DNA of 64,000 nt, taken from positions 30,015 through 94,014 of the forward strand of contig NZ_SPUM01000146.1 of NCBI RefSeq assembly GCF_004614195.1. Direction: 5' to 3'. This document shows, one piece after another, positions 8,291 through 16,605 of the stretch. Origin of the DNA: Massilia horti. Its GTDB lineage: Bacteria > Pseudomonadota > Gammaproteobacteria > Burkholderiales > Burkholderiaceae_D. Within the stretch, counting starts at the first letter, position 1, and each line of letters begins with the position of its first letter. Both the position numbers and the translations under genes were made by a program. The notes under the pieces were generated by a model, which made no database searches, was not told the DNA's origin, and saw only the letters and a list, made by a program, of their open reading frames with translations.

Positions 8291-8336
8291 ATTGCATACA
8301 CTTTCTATTTTCTTTTTTTTGAAAAGTGTATACACT
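8291..8336. promoter_or_regulatory. divergent promoter region with GTATAC operator palindrome
   Basis: AGTGTATACACT (8325-8336) is a perfect 12-bp palindrome, and TTGCATACACTTTC nearby (8293-8306) carries a second, imperfect site, separated by a T-rich stretch. Both lie between the divergent uraH and gntR start codons. Palindromes of this size with a central TA are usual for FadR-type GntR repressors, so autoregulation plus control of the urate operon is likely. Confidence 0.55.
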
Positions 8337-8377
8337 CTGAAGCCAGTGTCAATCGAATTATTGATTCGCCGCCATAT

Positions 8378-9130
8378 ATGCCACGCAACCCCTCGCCCCT
8401 GAAAATCGTGTCTCCCAAGCCCGAACCGAGCGACTCGCTCGGTGCCGGCGTCTTGCCCGGCGATGCGTCCGCACCCCAGGGGGCGACGCAGCGCATCGTC
8501 GATTCCATTACCAATGCCATCGCGGAACGCCGGCTGATGCCGGGCACCAAGCTGTCGGAGCAAAAGATCGGCGATATCTTCAAGGTGTCGCGGACCGTGG
8601 TCCGGCAAGCGTTCAACCAGCTCAGCCGTGATCGGCTGGTGGTGCTGGAGCCGGCGCGCGGCGCGTTTGTCGCCACGCCGACGGTCGAGGAGGCCAGGGA
8701 CGTGTTCGAAGCGCGCGGCATCCTGGAAGCGGCGGTGACCAAGCGCTTGTGCGCGGTGATCACCGACGAGCAGATCAAGCAGTTGCGCGAGCATCTGGAA
8801 CTGGAGCGGGCCGCGGTGGCCAATGCCGAAGTCCATGGCCGCACCCGCTTGCTGGCCGATTTCCACCTCGTCCTGGCGCGAATGCTGGGCAATCAGGTGC
8901 TGGTTCAGATGTTGAGCGAATTGCTGACGCGTTCATCGTTGATTGCGCTGATGCACCAGTCCTCGCATTCCGCCGAGGTGTCGCACAGCGAACATCTGGC
9001 CATCGTCGATGCATTCGAAAAGCGCGACGTGAAGGCGGCGCTGCGCCTGTTAAGCAAACACCTCGACAACGTCCAGCAAAACCTTCGGCTGGATCCGCAG
9101 CGCGTCGACCTGGCCGATATTCTCAAATAG
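8378..9130 (+). CDS. GntR-family (FadR/FCD) transcriptional regulator
   Basis: A 250-residue regulator. After a 35-residue leader comes the winged helix (ITNAIAERRLMPGTKLSEQKIG, then VSRTVVRQAFNQLSRDRLV at about residues 71-89), followed by an FCD ligand domain (about 105-240). Acidic and histidine residues such as DFH and SEH at about 168 and 209 are candidate metal ligands. It is the first gene of the plus-strand operon with puuE (8-base gap) and diverges from uraH, so it is the obvious local regulator of urate and allantoin use. The effector is unknown; a pathway intermediate is likely. Confidence 0.85.
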   Translation: MPRNPSPLKIVSPKPEPSDSLGAGVLPGDASAPQGATQRIVDSITNAIAERRLMPGTKLSEQKIGDIFKVSRTVVRQAFNQLSRDRLVVLEPARGAFVATPTVEEARDVFEARGILEAAVTKRLCAVITDEQIKQLREHLELERAAVANAEVHGRTRLLADFHLVLARMLGNQVLVQMLSELLTRSSLIALMHQSSHSAEVSHSEHLAIVDAFEKRDVKAALRLLSKHLDNVQQNLRLDPQRVDLADILK

Positions 9131-9138
9131 GAATCACC

Positions 9139-10083
9139 ATGAACCAAGCCTATCCACGGGACTTAGCTGGCTACGGCCGTAACAAGCCGCATGCCAATTG
9201 GCCAGGGCGCGCCCGCGTCGCGGTGCAATTCGTCCTCAATTTCGAAGAGGGCGGAGAGAACAGCGTATTGCACGGCGATGCCGGCAGTGAGCAGTTTCTT
9301 TCCGAGATGTTCAATCCGGCCGCCTTCCCGGCGCGGCACCTCTCCATGGAAGGCATTTACGAATACGGCTCGCGCGTCGGCGTCTGGCGCATCTTGCGCG
9401 AGTTCGAAAAGCGCGGCCTGCCGTTGACCGTCTTTGGCGTGGGCATGGCGCTGGCGCGCTGCCCCGACGTCACCGCTGCCTTCAAAGAACTCGGCCACGA
9501 AATCGCCTGCCACGGCTGGCGCTGGATCAGCTACCAGAACGTGGATGAAGCGACCGAACGGGAACATATGGCGCTCGGCATGCAAGCCATCGAGCGTTTG
9601 ATTGGCGAGCGGCCCCTGGGCTGGTACACCGGCCGCGACAGCCCCAACACGCGCCGCCTGGTGGCCGATTTCGGCGGCTTTGAATACGACAGCGATTACT
9701 ACGGCGACGACTTGCCGTTCTGGCTGCGCGTGCGCAAAACGGATGGCGCCCAGGTCCCGCATCTGGTGGTGCCCTACACGCTGGACTGCAACGACATGCG
9801 CTTCGCTCTGCCGCAAGGCTATTCGCACGGCGACGAGTTCTTCGAGTACTTGCGCGACGCCTTTGACGTGCACTACCAGGAAGGCGACGAGTCTCCCACG
9901 ATGATGAGCATCGGCATGCACTGCCGGTTGCTCGGCCGGCCGGGACGGTTGAGGGCGCTGCAACGCTTCCTCGATTACATCGAAAAGCACGACCGCGTCT
10001 GGGTCACGCGGCGCATCGACATCGCGCGCCATTGGAAGAGCGCGCACCCCTTCAACCCGGACAGCGCATTTGCATGGGAGTGA
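9139..10083 (+). CDS. puuE: allantoinase PuuE, polysaccharide deacetylase fold
   Basis: A 314-residue member of the NodB-like carbohydrate esterase fold that hydrolyses allantoin to allantoate. The family start NYP...YGRNKPHANWPGRARVAVQF and the motifs NFEEGGE, HEIACHGWRW (about residues 116-125) and WYTGRDSPNTRRL are the landmarks of PuuE rather than of chitin deacetylases. The ATG at 9139 follows the regulator stop by 8 bases. It is a metal-independent allantoinase in characterised members. The next gene begins 2 bases after its stop. Confidence 0.93.
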   Translation: MNQAYPRDLAGYGRNKPHANWPGRARVAVQFVLNFEEGGENSVLHGDAGSEQFLSEMFNPAAFPARHLSMEGIYEYGSRVGVWRILREFEKRGLPLTVFGVGMALARCPDVTAAFKELGHEIACHGWRWISYQNVDEATEREHMALGMQAIERLIGERPLGWYTGRDSPNTRRLVADFGGFEYDSDYYGDDLPFWLRVRKTDGAQVPHLVVPYTLDCNDMRFALPQGYSHGDEFFEYLRDAFDVHYQEGDESPTMMSIGMHCRLLGRPGRLRALQRFLDYIEKHDRVWVTRRIDIARHWKSAHPFNPDSAFAWE

Positions 10084-10085
10084 AC

Positions 10086-11861
10086 ATGTTGACGCTTGAA
10101 CTTCTGAACGCCGCGAACCAGGCGGACTTTACCGCCCTGCTCGATGGCGTCTACGAGCACTCGCCATGGATTGCCGGGCAGGCCTGGAGCCAGCGGCCGT
10201 TCAAAAGCCTGGCACAGCTCAAACTGGCATTGGCCGAGGTCGTCCGTACGGCGCCGCAGGAGGCCCAGCTCGGATTGATCCGCGCCCACCCGGAATTGGC
10301 CGGCAAGGCGATGGTGGCCAAGTCGCTGACCGCGGAATCGACCAACGAACAAAGCAAGGCCGGGCTGACGAACTGCACGCCGACGGAGTTCGAGACCATC
10401 CAGCGGCTTAACGCGGCCTACAACGCCAAGTTCGGCTTTCCTTTTATTCTCGCCGTGCGCGGCCCGCGCGGCCTGGGACTGACCAAAAGCGAAATCATCG
10501 CCACTTTCGAACGTCGCTTGGGCAACCAGCCCGACTTCGAATTTGCCGAGTCCCTGCGCAACATTCACCGCATTGCCGAAATCCGGCTCAACGACAAGTT
10601 TGGACATGAGCCGACGCTTGGCAACGCAGTTTGGGATTGGGCCGAGGAACTGGCCGTCGACAGCGACCCCGGCTACTTTGAGCGGGGCGAACTGTGCGTA
10701 ACCTACCTGACCGACGCGCACCAATCCTGCGCCAAGCGCCTGGCCGGCTGGATGGCGGACGACTGCGGCTTTGACGAGGTGCAGATCGACGCCGTGGGCA
10801 ATGTGGTTGGCATCTATCACGGCACCGACAGGCAGGCCAAACGTCTGCTGACCGGCTCGCACTACGACACGGTGCGCAACGGCGGCAAATACGACGGCCG
10901 ACTGGGCATCCTCGTGCCGATGGCGTGCGTGCGCGAACTGCACAAGCAGGGCCGCCGCCTGCCATATGGCATCGAGGTGGTTGGGTTTTCAGAAGAGGAG
11001 GGCCAGCGTTACAAGGCGGTGTTCCTCGGATCGGGCGCGCTCACCGGGCAGTTCAATGCCCAGTGGCTGGACCAGGCCGATGCCGACGGCGTGACGATGC
11101 GCGAGGCGATGGCCCAGGCCGGCCTTGATATCAACGAACTAGCCAAAATCAAACGCGACCCCGCCCGTTACCTCGGTTTCGTGGAAACGCACATTGAGCA
11201 GGGCCCGGTGCTCAATGCACTGGACTTGCCGCTGGGCGTCGTCACCTCGATCAATGGCAGCGTTCGCTACCTCGGCGAGATCGTCGGCATGGCCAGCCAT
11301 GCAGGCACCACGCCTATGGGAATGCGGCGAGACGCCGCCGCCGCAGCCGCCGAACTGACGCTCCATGTCGAAAGGCGCGCCGCCGCTGTGCCTGACCTGG
11401 TCGCCACGGTGGGCATGCTGGAAGTGCCCAATGGATCGATCAACGTGGTGCCCGGGCGCTGCCGGTTCAGCCTCGACGTGCGCGCCACGACCAATGAAGT
11501 GCGAGACGCCTGCGCACAGGACATTCAAGCCGAACTGCGCGCAATCTGCGACCGCCGCGGCCTGCACTTTACGCTTGAAGAGACGATGCGCGCCGCCGCC
11601 GCGCCCAGCGCCCCGGCCTGGCAGCAACGCTGGGAGCATGCGGTGCAAGCGCTTGGATTACCCGTCTTCCGCCTGCCCAGTGGCGCTGGGCACGACGCCA
11701 TGATGCTGCACCAGGTGATGCCCCAGGCAATGTTGTTCCTGCGCGGGCTGAACGCCGGCATCAGCCATAACCCGCTGGAGGCCATCACCAACGACGACAC
11801 CGAACTGTGCGTGCGCGCCTTCCAGAATCTCCTTGATCAACTTGCCTCGGATTTGACATGA
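10086..11861 (+). CDS. fused OHCU decarboxylase / allantoate amidohydrolase
   Basis: A 591-residue two-domain enzyme. Residues 1 to about 165 are UraD (OHCU decarboxylase), with the catalytic-type histidine in RAHPEL (about residue 68) and the C-terminal RRLGN...E...IAEIRL region. Residues about 180-591 are an M20-family allantoate amidohydrolase (AllC type), with metal motifs GSHYDTV (about 257-263) and KYDGRLG, the EEEGQR base region and HIEQGP. The fusion would couple steps before and after the PuuE reaction in one chain. No internal stop or start with a clear ribosome site separates the halves. A start 12 bases upstream (MGVN) is also possible. Confidence 0.9.
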   Translation: MLTLELLNAANQADFTALLDGVYEHSPWIAGQAWSQRPFKSLAQLKLALAEVVRTAPQEAQLGLIRAHPELAGKAMVAKSLTAESTNEQSKAGLTNCTPTEFETIQRLNAAYNAKFGFPFILAVRGPRGLGLTKSEIIATFERRLGNQPDFEFAESLRNIHRIAEIRLNDKFGHEPTLGNAVWDWAEELAVDSDPGYFERGELCVTYLTDAHQSCAKRLAGWMADDCGFDEVQIDAVGNVVGIYHGTDRQAKRLLTGSHYDTVRNGGKYDGRLGILVPMACVRELHKQGRRLPYGIEVVGFSEEEGQRYKAVFLGSGALTGQFNAQWLDQADADGVTMREAMAQAGLDINELAKIKRDPARYLGFVETHIEQGPVLNALDLPLGVVTSINGSVRYLGEIVGMASHAGTTPMGMRRDAAAAAAELTLHVERRAAAVPDLVATVGMLEVPNGSINVVPGRCRFSLDVRATTNEVRDACAQDIQAELRAICDRRGLHFTLEETMRAAAAPSAPAWQQRWEHAVQALGLPVFRLPSGAGHDAMMLHQVMPQAMLFLRGLNAGISHNPLEAITNDDTELCVRAFQNLLDQLASDLT

Positions 11862-13087
11862 CTACTTCCCCCTACGATACCCTCGACGCCTGGGTCGACG
11901 CCCATTTTGACGAGGAGGTGCGCTTCCTGCAGGAACTGGTGCGCGTCCCGACCGACACGCCGCCGGGCAACAACGCGCCGCACGCAGATCGCACCGCGGC
12001 ACTGCTGCAGGATTTCGGCTTCGAAGCTGAAAAACACGCCGTTCCGGCGCAAGTGGTCCAGGACGCCGGCCTGCAAACCATCACCAACTTGATCGTGCGC
12101 CGCAAGTACGGAGAGGGCAAGACCATCGCCCTCAACGCCCACGGCGACGTGGTGCCTCCCGGCGAAGGCTGGACCCACGCGCCCTACGGTGGCGAAGTGG
12201 TCGACGGCAAGCTGTACGGCAGGGCCGCCGCGGTCAGCAAATGCGACTTCGCGACCTTCACCTTCGCCACTCGAGCGATCGAAGCGTTGAAGACGCCGCT
12301 CAAGGGCAGCGTGGAACTGTATTTCACCTACGACGAAGAATTCGGTGGCGAGCTCGGCCCGGGCTGGTTGCTCGAGCAGGAACTGGTCAAGCCGGACCTG
12401 TTGATCGCGGCAGGTTTCAGCTATCAAGTGGTGACTGCACACAACGGCTGCCTGCAGATGGAAGTGACGGTGCACGGCAAGATGGGCCACGCGGCCGTGC
12501 CGGAAACCGGTGTCGATGCCTTGCAGGCGGCAACGCGGATCCTGAACGTGCTGTATCACCAGAATACGCTCTACAAGCAGATCAAGAGCCAGGTCAAGGG
12601 CATCAACCACCCCTACCTCAACGTCGGGCTGATCCAGGGCGGCACCAACACCAACGTGGTGCCGGGCAAGGTCGTGCTCAAGCTCGACCGCCGCATGATC
12701 CCCGAGGAAAACCCGGTTGAGGTCGAAGCGGCGCTGCATCGCCTTATCCACCAGGCGGTGGCTGACTGCCAGGGCATCACGGTGGAGGTCAAGCGCATGC
12801 TGATGGCAAATGCGCTCAAGCCGCTGCCTGGCAATCAGCCTCTGGTTGACGCGCTGTCGCAACATGCCAGCACGGTTTTCGGCGAATCGATCGAGGCTGC
12901 CGGCACGCCGTTGTACACGGACGCGCGTCTGTTCGGCGAACGCGGCGTTCCCGCGGTGCTGTATGGTTGCGGGCCGCGTACGGTTTCGGAGAGCAACGCC
13001 AAGCGTGCCGACGAACACATCTCGCTGGAAGATTTGCGCCGAGCCACCAAGGTGGTGGCACGTACGCTGTTTGATTTGCTCGATTGA
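11858..13087 (+). CDS. atypical M20-family metallohydrolase
   Basis: A 409-residue protein of the ArgE/DapE branch of M20 peptidases, overlapping the previous stop by 4 bases (ATGA). It keeps the first metal motif NAHGD (H95, D97), the catalytic pair in TYDEEFGGE (E160, E161), the dimerisation-domain His in GKMGHAAVP, and a C-terminal DEH. It lacks the usual bridging aspartate: GR-A-A-A-V-S-K stands where GRGA-A-D-M-K is expected (V126). The usual GEP glutamate is replaced by AGF near 186. In a purine operon it could act on a ureido or carbamoyl intermediate, but its substrate is unknown. Confidence 0.8.
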   Translation: MTTSPYDTLDAWVDAHFDEEVRFLQELVRVPTDTPPGNNAPHADRTAALLQDFGFEAEKHAVPAQVVQDAGLQTITNLIVRRKYGEGKTIALNAHGDVVPPGEGWTHAPYGGEVVDGKLYGRAAAVSKCDFATFTFATRAIEALKTPLKGSVELYFTYDEEFGGELGPGWLLEQELVKPDLLIAAGFSYQVVTAHNGCLQMEVTVHGKMGHAAVPETGVDALQAATRILNVLYHQNTLYKQIKSQVKGINHPYLNVGLIQGGTNTNVVPGKVVLKLDRRMIPEENPVEVEAALHRLIHQAVADCQGITVEVKRMLMANALKPLPGNQPLVDALSQHASTVFGESIEAAGTPLYTDARLFGERGVPAVLYGCGPRTVSESNAKRADEHISLEDLRRATKVVARTLFDLLD

Positions 13088-13094
13088 GCATGAG

Positions 13095-13118
13095 AGCCGG
13101 CGCCTGACAGCGCCGGCT
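13095..13118 (+). terminator. strong hairpin after the purine operon
   Basis: AGCCGGCGC pairs perfectly with GCGCCGGCT around CTGACA, 7 bases after the M20 stop codon. It lacks a T tract, so it may be a non-canonical terminator or an RNA-stabilising 3' hairpin. Confidence 0.45.
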
Positions 13119-13133
13119 GCGTCAAGCTAAGGC

Positions 13134-13238
13134 GTAGGGTGCGCACCTGTGCGCACGTGGTCACCGCATACTGACTTGCGGCTGCTGCTTCGCTACGCTG
13201 CTTGCGCGAACCGCGTGCGCACGGGGTGCGCACCCTAC
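13134..13238. repeat. dispersed palindromic repeat, family A copy 1
   Basis: A 105-base element starting GTAGGGTGCGCACC and ending GGTGCGCACCCTAC, with internal GTCACCGCATACTGAC and a GCGGCTGCTGCTT stretch. Its last base is the first base of the pyk stop triplet on the minus strand. The same element occurs at 30823, 37928, 44217 and 58473, with a variant at 48253. Confidence 0.9.
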
Positions 13239-14662
13239 TAATCGCGTTGCGGCACCCGAACCACGTGCAGCAGATTCGTGCTGCCTGGCTGCCCGGACGG
13301 AAAGCCTGCAATCACCACCACCTCGTCACCCGGCGCCGCAAGCTGGCAACGCACCGCAGCCTGGGCAGCATCCGCCACCATCTCATTGAGCGTCTTGGCT
13401 TCCTCGAAGCGCACCGGATGTACGCCCCACACCAGCGCCAGCCTGCGCGCAATCTCATTATGTGGCGTGAGCGCCAGGATAGGCGTAACTGGACGCTCAC
13501 GGCTGGCACGAAGGCAGCTCGATCCACTAACCGTGTAGGCAACCGTCGCCGCCGGCGCCAACAGGCCGGCAACGCGCCGCAGTGCGCAGCAGATCGCATC
13601 GGACGTCGTCGCTTCGGCCGGCGTGTGGCTTGCATCCAAGCCGGTGCGCCATGCCGGGTCCTGTTCGACTTCCTTGATGATATTGTCCATGATCGCGACG
13701 GACTCGACAGGGTATTGGCCCGATGCCGACTCGGCCGACAGCATCACCGCGTCCGCCCCCTCGTAGATCGCCGTGGCAACATCGGACACTTCGGCCCGGG
13801 TCGGCACGGGCGCGGTGATCATCGACTCGAGCATCTGCGTGGCCACCACGACCGGACGCCCAGCCCGGCGCGCCGCGTGGACGATCCTCCGCTGCAAAAT
13901 CGGCACCTGCTGCGGCGGAAGCTCGACGCCAAGATCGCCGCGTGCCACCATGATCCCGTCGGCCACCGCGACAATCTCTTCCAGGCAAGCGATTGCGGCA
14001 GGCTTTTCCAGCTTGGCCATGATCCAGGCCTGGTCGCCTACCAGTTCGCGCGCCTCGATGATGTCTTGCGGTCGCTGCACGAACGACAGCGCGACCCAGT
14101 CCACCCCAAGGCTCAAACCGAAGGCGAGGTCGGCGCGATCCTTTTCCGTCAGCGGCGAGATCGGCAGCACCACGCCGGGCACGTTGACGCCCTTGCGGTC
14201 CGACAGCACTCCGCCCACCAACACGGTGGTTTCGGCATGATCCGGGCCGCATGCGTCCACGCGCAGGCGCAGCTTGCCATCGTCGAGCAGCAGTTCCGTG
14301 CCGATTTCGAGCGCGGCAAAGATTTCGGGATGCGGCAGGTTGGCGCGTTGGCCATCACCTTCTGCAGGATCAAGGTCGAGACGGAAATGGCTGCCCGCCC
14401 CGAGAGTAATCTTGCCACCGGCCATGCGTCCGACGCGCAGCTTCGGCCCCTGCAAGTCCATCAGCACGCCGACCGGCCGGCCGATTTCACGCTCGACCTC
14501 ACGGATCATGCGATACCGCTGCGCATGATCGGCATGGCTTCCGTGGCTGAAATTAAGACGGAACACATCGGCGCCGGCCTGGACCAGCGCATGGATGCGT
14601 TCGAAACTGGAACTGGATGGGCCAAGTGTGGCGAGAATGCGCGAACGGCGGTTGCGTATCAT
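13238..14662 (-). CDS. pyk: pyruvate kinase
   Basis: A 474-residue glycolytic enzyme that transfers phosphate from phosphoenolpyruvate to ADP. Motifs are FRLNFSHG near residue 34, MDLQGPKLRVG near 67, the active-site stretch MAKLEKPAA (family IxKIEn), and MVARGDLGVE...PQQVPILQ. The C-terminal allosteric domain is present. Its place beside gcl, hyi and glxR is typical of the glyoxylate/glycerate clusters of this group, in which a dedicated pyruvate kinase finishes the route. A family A repeat touches its stop codon. Confidence 0.93.
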   Translation of the reverse strand: MIRNRRSRILATLGPSSSSFERIHALVQAGADVFRLNFSHGSHADHAQRYRMIREVEREIGRPVGVLMDLQGPKLRVGRMAGGKITLGAGSHFRLDLDPAEGDGQRANLPHPEIFAALEIGTELLLDDGKLRLRVDACGPDHAETTVLVGGVLSDRKGVNVPGVVLPISPLTEKDRADLAFGLSLGVDWVALSFVQRPQDIIEARELVGDQAWIMAKLEKPAAIACLEEIVAVADGIMVARGDLGVELPPQQVPILQRRIVHAARRAGRPVVVATQMLESMITAPVPTRAEVSDVATAIYEGADAVMLSAESASGQYPVESVAIMDNIIKEVEQDPAWRTGLDASHTPAEATTSDAICCALRRVAGLLAPAATVAYTVSGSSCLRASRERPVTPILALTPHNEIARRLALVWGVHPVRFEEAKTLNEMVADAAQAAVRCQLAAPGDEVVVIAGFPSGQPGSTNLLHVVRVPQRD

Positions 14663-14686
14663 GAATTTTCCTAAGATGTGGTGATA

Positions 14687-14819
14687 CTAGAGCAGAAGGA
14701 TAGCCCGGAAGTCATTCACGTTGGTCAATTTTGTACCAGTCACGAATGAGCCGCCCAGCGCCCCAGAACGCAACGCGGCGCTACCGGCTGGCCATGCCGG
14801 TGCGCCGCGTGATGTTCAT
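14687..14819 (-). pseudogene. remnant of glycerate 2-kinase (MOFRL type)
   Basis: The minus strand just upstream of pyk encodes a 25-residue tail, GALGGSFVTGTKLTN followed by VNDFRAILLL and a TAG at 14687-14689. The TGxxLTNVNDFRAI form is the C-terminal end of glycerate 2-kinases (ttuD/gckA, MOFRL domain). An ATG at 14819 with an AAGGA site starts MNITRRTG, but in another frame, and hits a stop after 12 codons. The simplest reading is a large internal deletion that joined the first codons to the last. Neighbour order gcl-hyi-glxR-[kinase]-pyk is the usual arrangement, which supports this. Confidence 0.75.
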
Positions 14820-14878
14820 TGAGTTTCCTTTTCGCATCGGCACCCGCCAGGGCCGGCGATGCCGATTGCGAGCAGGGG

Positions 14879-15769
14879 TTATCGTCCCTGGCCGATTTCG
14901 AAGTTGGCCATGATCTCCAGCGCGCGCACCATGGCCGAGTGATCCCAGCCGGCGCCGTCATGTGCGGCGCAGGTGTTAAACAGCTCTTGCGCGGTGGCGG
15001 TATTGGGAATCGACACGCCGAGTTGCCGGGCCGTGGTCAGCGCCAGGTTCAGGTCCTTCCGGTGCAGGTCGATCCGGAAGCCCGGCGCGAAGGTGCGCTT
15101 GATCATGCGCTCGCCATGCACTTCCAGAATGCGCGACGAAGCGAAACCACCCATCAGCGCTTCCCGTACCCGTGCCGGATCGGCCCCGGCCTTGGCCGCC
15201 AGCAACAGCGCTTCGCCCACCGCCTCGATGGTCAAGGCCACGATGATCTGGTTGGCCACTTTCGTGATCTGGCCGTCGCCGTTGCCGCCCACCAGGGTGA
15301 TGTTCTTGCCCATCAGCTGGAACAGCGGCTTGACCTGTTCGAACGCGGCCTCGCTGCCGCCCACCATGATGGTCAGGCTGCCGGCCTTGGCGCCCACTTC
15401 GCCGCCCGACACCGGGGCGTCGAGGTACTCGCAGCCCAGTTCATTGATGCGGCGTGCGAAATCCTTGGTGGCCACGGGCGAGATCGAACTCATGTCGACC
15501 ACGATTTTTCCCTTGCCCAGGCCCTTGGCAACACCAGTCTCGCCGAACAAAACGTCCTCGACATGCGGCGTGTCGGGCACCATGATGATGATCACATCCG
15601 CATTGGATGCGACCTCGGCGCTGCTGGCGCATACGCTGGCGCCGGCCTCGATCAATTGCGAGGGAGTCGTGCCGTGCGTGAAAGTGAACAGGGTATGGCC
15701 GTTGTTGACGAGATGTCCTGCCATCGGGGCGCCCATGATGCCCAGGCCGATAAAGCCGATTTTTGCCAT
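14879..15769 (-). CDS. glxR: 2-hydroxy-3-oxopropionate (tartronate semialdehyde) reductase
   Basis: A 296-residue NAD(P)-dependent beta-hydroxyacid dehydrogenase that reduces tartronate semialdehyde to glycerate. The N-terminal nucleotide motif GFIGLGIMGAPMAGHL, the substrate motif DAPVSGGEVGA near residue 121, and the GNGDGQITKVANQ region with catalytic lysine (about 165-175) are all present. The start at 15769 follows AAGGAG; a longer open frame to 15886 overlaps hyi. It is third in the minus-strand order gcl, hyi, glxR. Confidence 0.93.
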   Translation of the reverse strand: MAKIGFIGLGIMGAPMAGHLVNNGHTLFTFTHGTTPSQLIEAGASVCASSAEVASNADVIIIMVPDTPHVEDVLFGETGVAKGLGKGKIVVDMSSISPVATKDFARRINELGCEYLDAPVSGGEVGAKAGSLTIMVGGSEAAFEQVKPLFQLMGKNITLVGGNGDGQITKVANQIIVALTIEAVGEALLLAAKAGADPARVREALMGGFASSRILEVHGERMIKRTFAPGFRIDLHRKDLNLALTTARQLGVSIPNTATAQELFNTCAAHDGAGWDHSAMVRALEIMANFEIGQGR

Positions 15770-15810
15770 GTCCTTCTCCTTGTAATCGTTTTCGAAATTC
15801 GTTTGTTGGT

Positions 15811-16590
15811 TCAGCCGGCCAAAGCCTTGATCCAGCCAAGCCCCGCGCGCGTGTCGGCGGCCGGTTTGTATTCGCAACCGATCCACCCGTCGTAGCCCAG
15901 CTTATCGATATGGCGGAACAGCCACGGATAATTGAGCTCACCCGTGCCGGGTTCGTGGCGCCCCGGGTTGTCCGCCAGCTGAATGTGGCCGATGCGGGCC
16001 AGGTGCCTGGAGATCGTGTTGCCGATCTCGCCCTCCATGCGCTGGGCGTGGTAAATGTCGTATTGCAGGAACAGGTTGTCGGACGCGACTTCATCAAGAA
16101 TGCCGATGGCCTGGTCGGTGCGGCTCAGGTAAAAGCCCGGGATATCGAAGGTATTGATCGGTTCGATCAGCAGGCGAATGCCGGCTTGCTTGAGCTTGGC
16201 GGAAGCGAAGCGCAGGTTGTCGACGAATGTCTGGTAAAGCGCCTCTTCGCTCACGCCGGCCGGTGCGATACCTGCCAGGCAGTTGATCTGCTTGCAACCG
16301 AGCGCGGTGGCGTATTCGATGGCGCGGCCCACACCGTCCTGGAACTCGGTCACGCGCTGCGGGTGGCAGGCAATGCCGCGTTCACCGGCTTCCCAGTTAC
16401 CGGCGGGCAGATTGTGCAGTACCTGAGTCAGCTTATGTTTATCCAGCTGCGCGGCAAGCGCATCTTTGTCAAATCCATACGGGAAGAGGTATTCGACGCC
16501 CTTGAAACCCGCCTGCGCGGCGGCCTCGAAGCGTTCGAGGAAGGGGAGCTCATTGAACAGCATCGTCAAATTGGCTGCGAATTTTGGCAT
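15811..16590 (-). CDS. hyi: hydroxypyruvate isomerase
   Basis: A 259-residue TIM-barrel isomerase of the xylose-isomerase-like superfamily that interconverts hydroxypyruvate and tartronate semialdehyde. The family N terminus KFAANLTMLFNELPFLERF and GVEYLFPY are clear. The metal-binding segments LLIEPINTFDIPGFYL, QYDIYHAQRMEG and the C-terminal GCEYKPAADT are present. It lies between gcl and glxR on the same strand with short gaps, so the three are probably one transcript. Confidence 0.95.
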   Translation of the reverse strand: MPKFAANLTMLFNELPFLERFEAAAQAGFKGVEYLFPYGFDKDALAAQLDKHKLTQVLHNLPAGNWEAGERGIACHPQRVTEFQDGVGRAIEYATALGCKQINCLAGIAPAGVSEEALYQTFVDNLRFASAKLKQAGIRLLIEPINTFDIPGFYLSRTDQAIGILDEVASDNLFLQYDIYHAQRMEGEIGNTISRHLARIGHIQLADNPGRHEPGTGELNYPWLFRHIDKLGYDGWIGCEYKPAADTRAGLGWIKALAG

Positions 16591-16605
16591 GTTTGTGTTC
16601 TCCGT

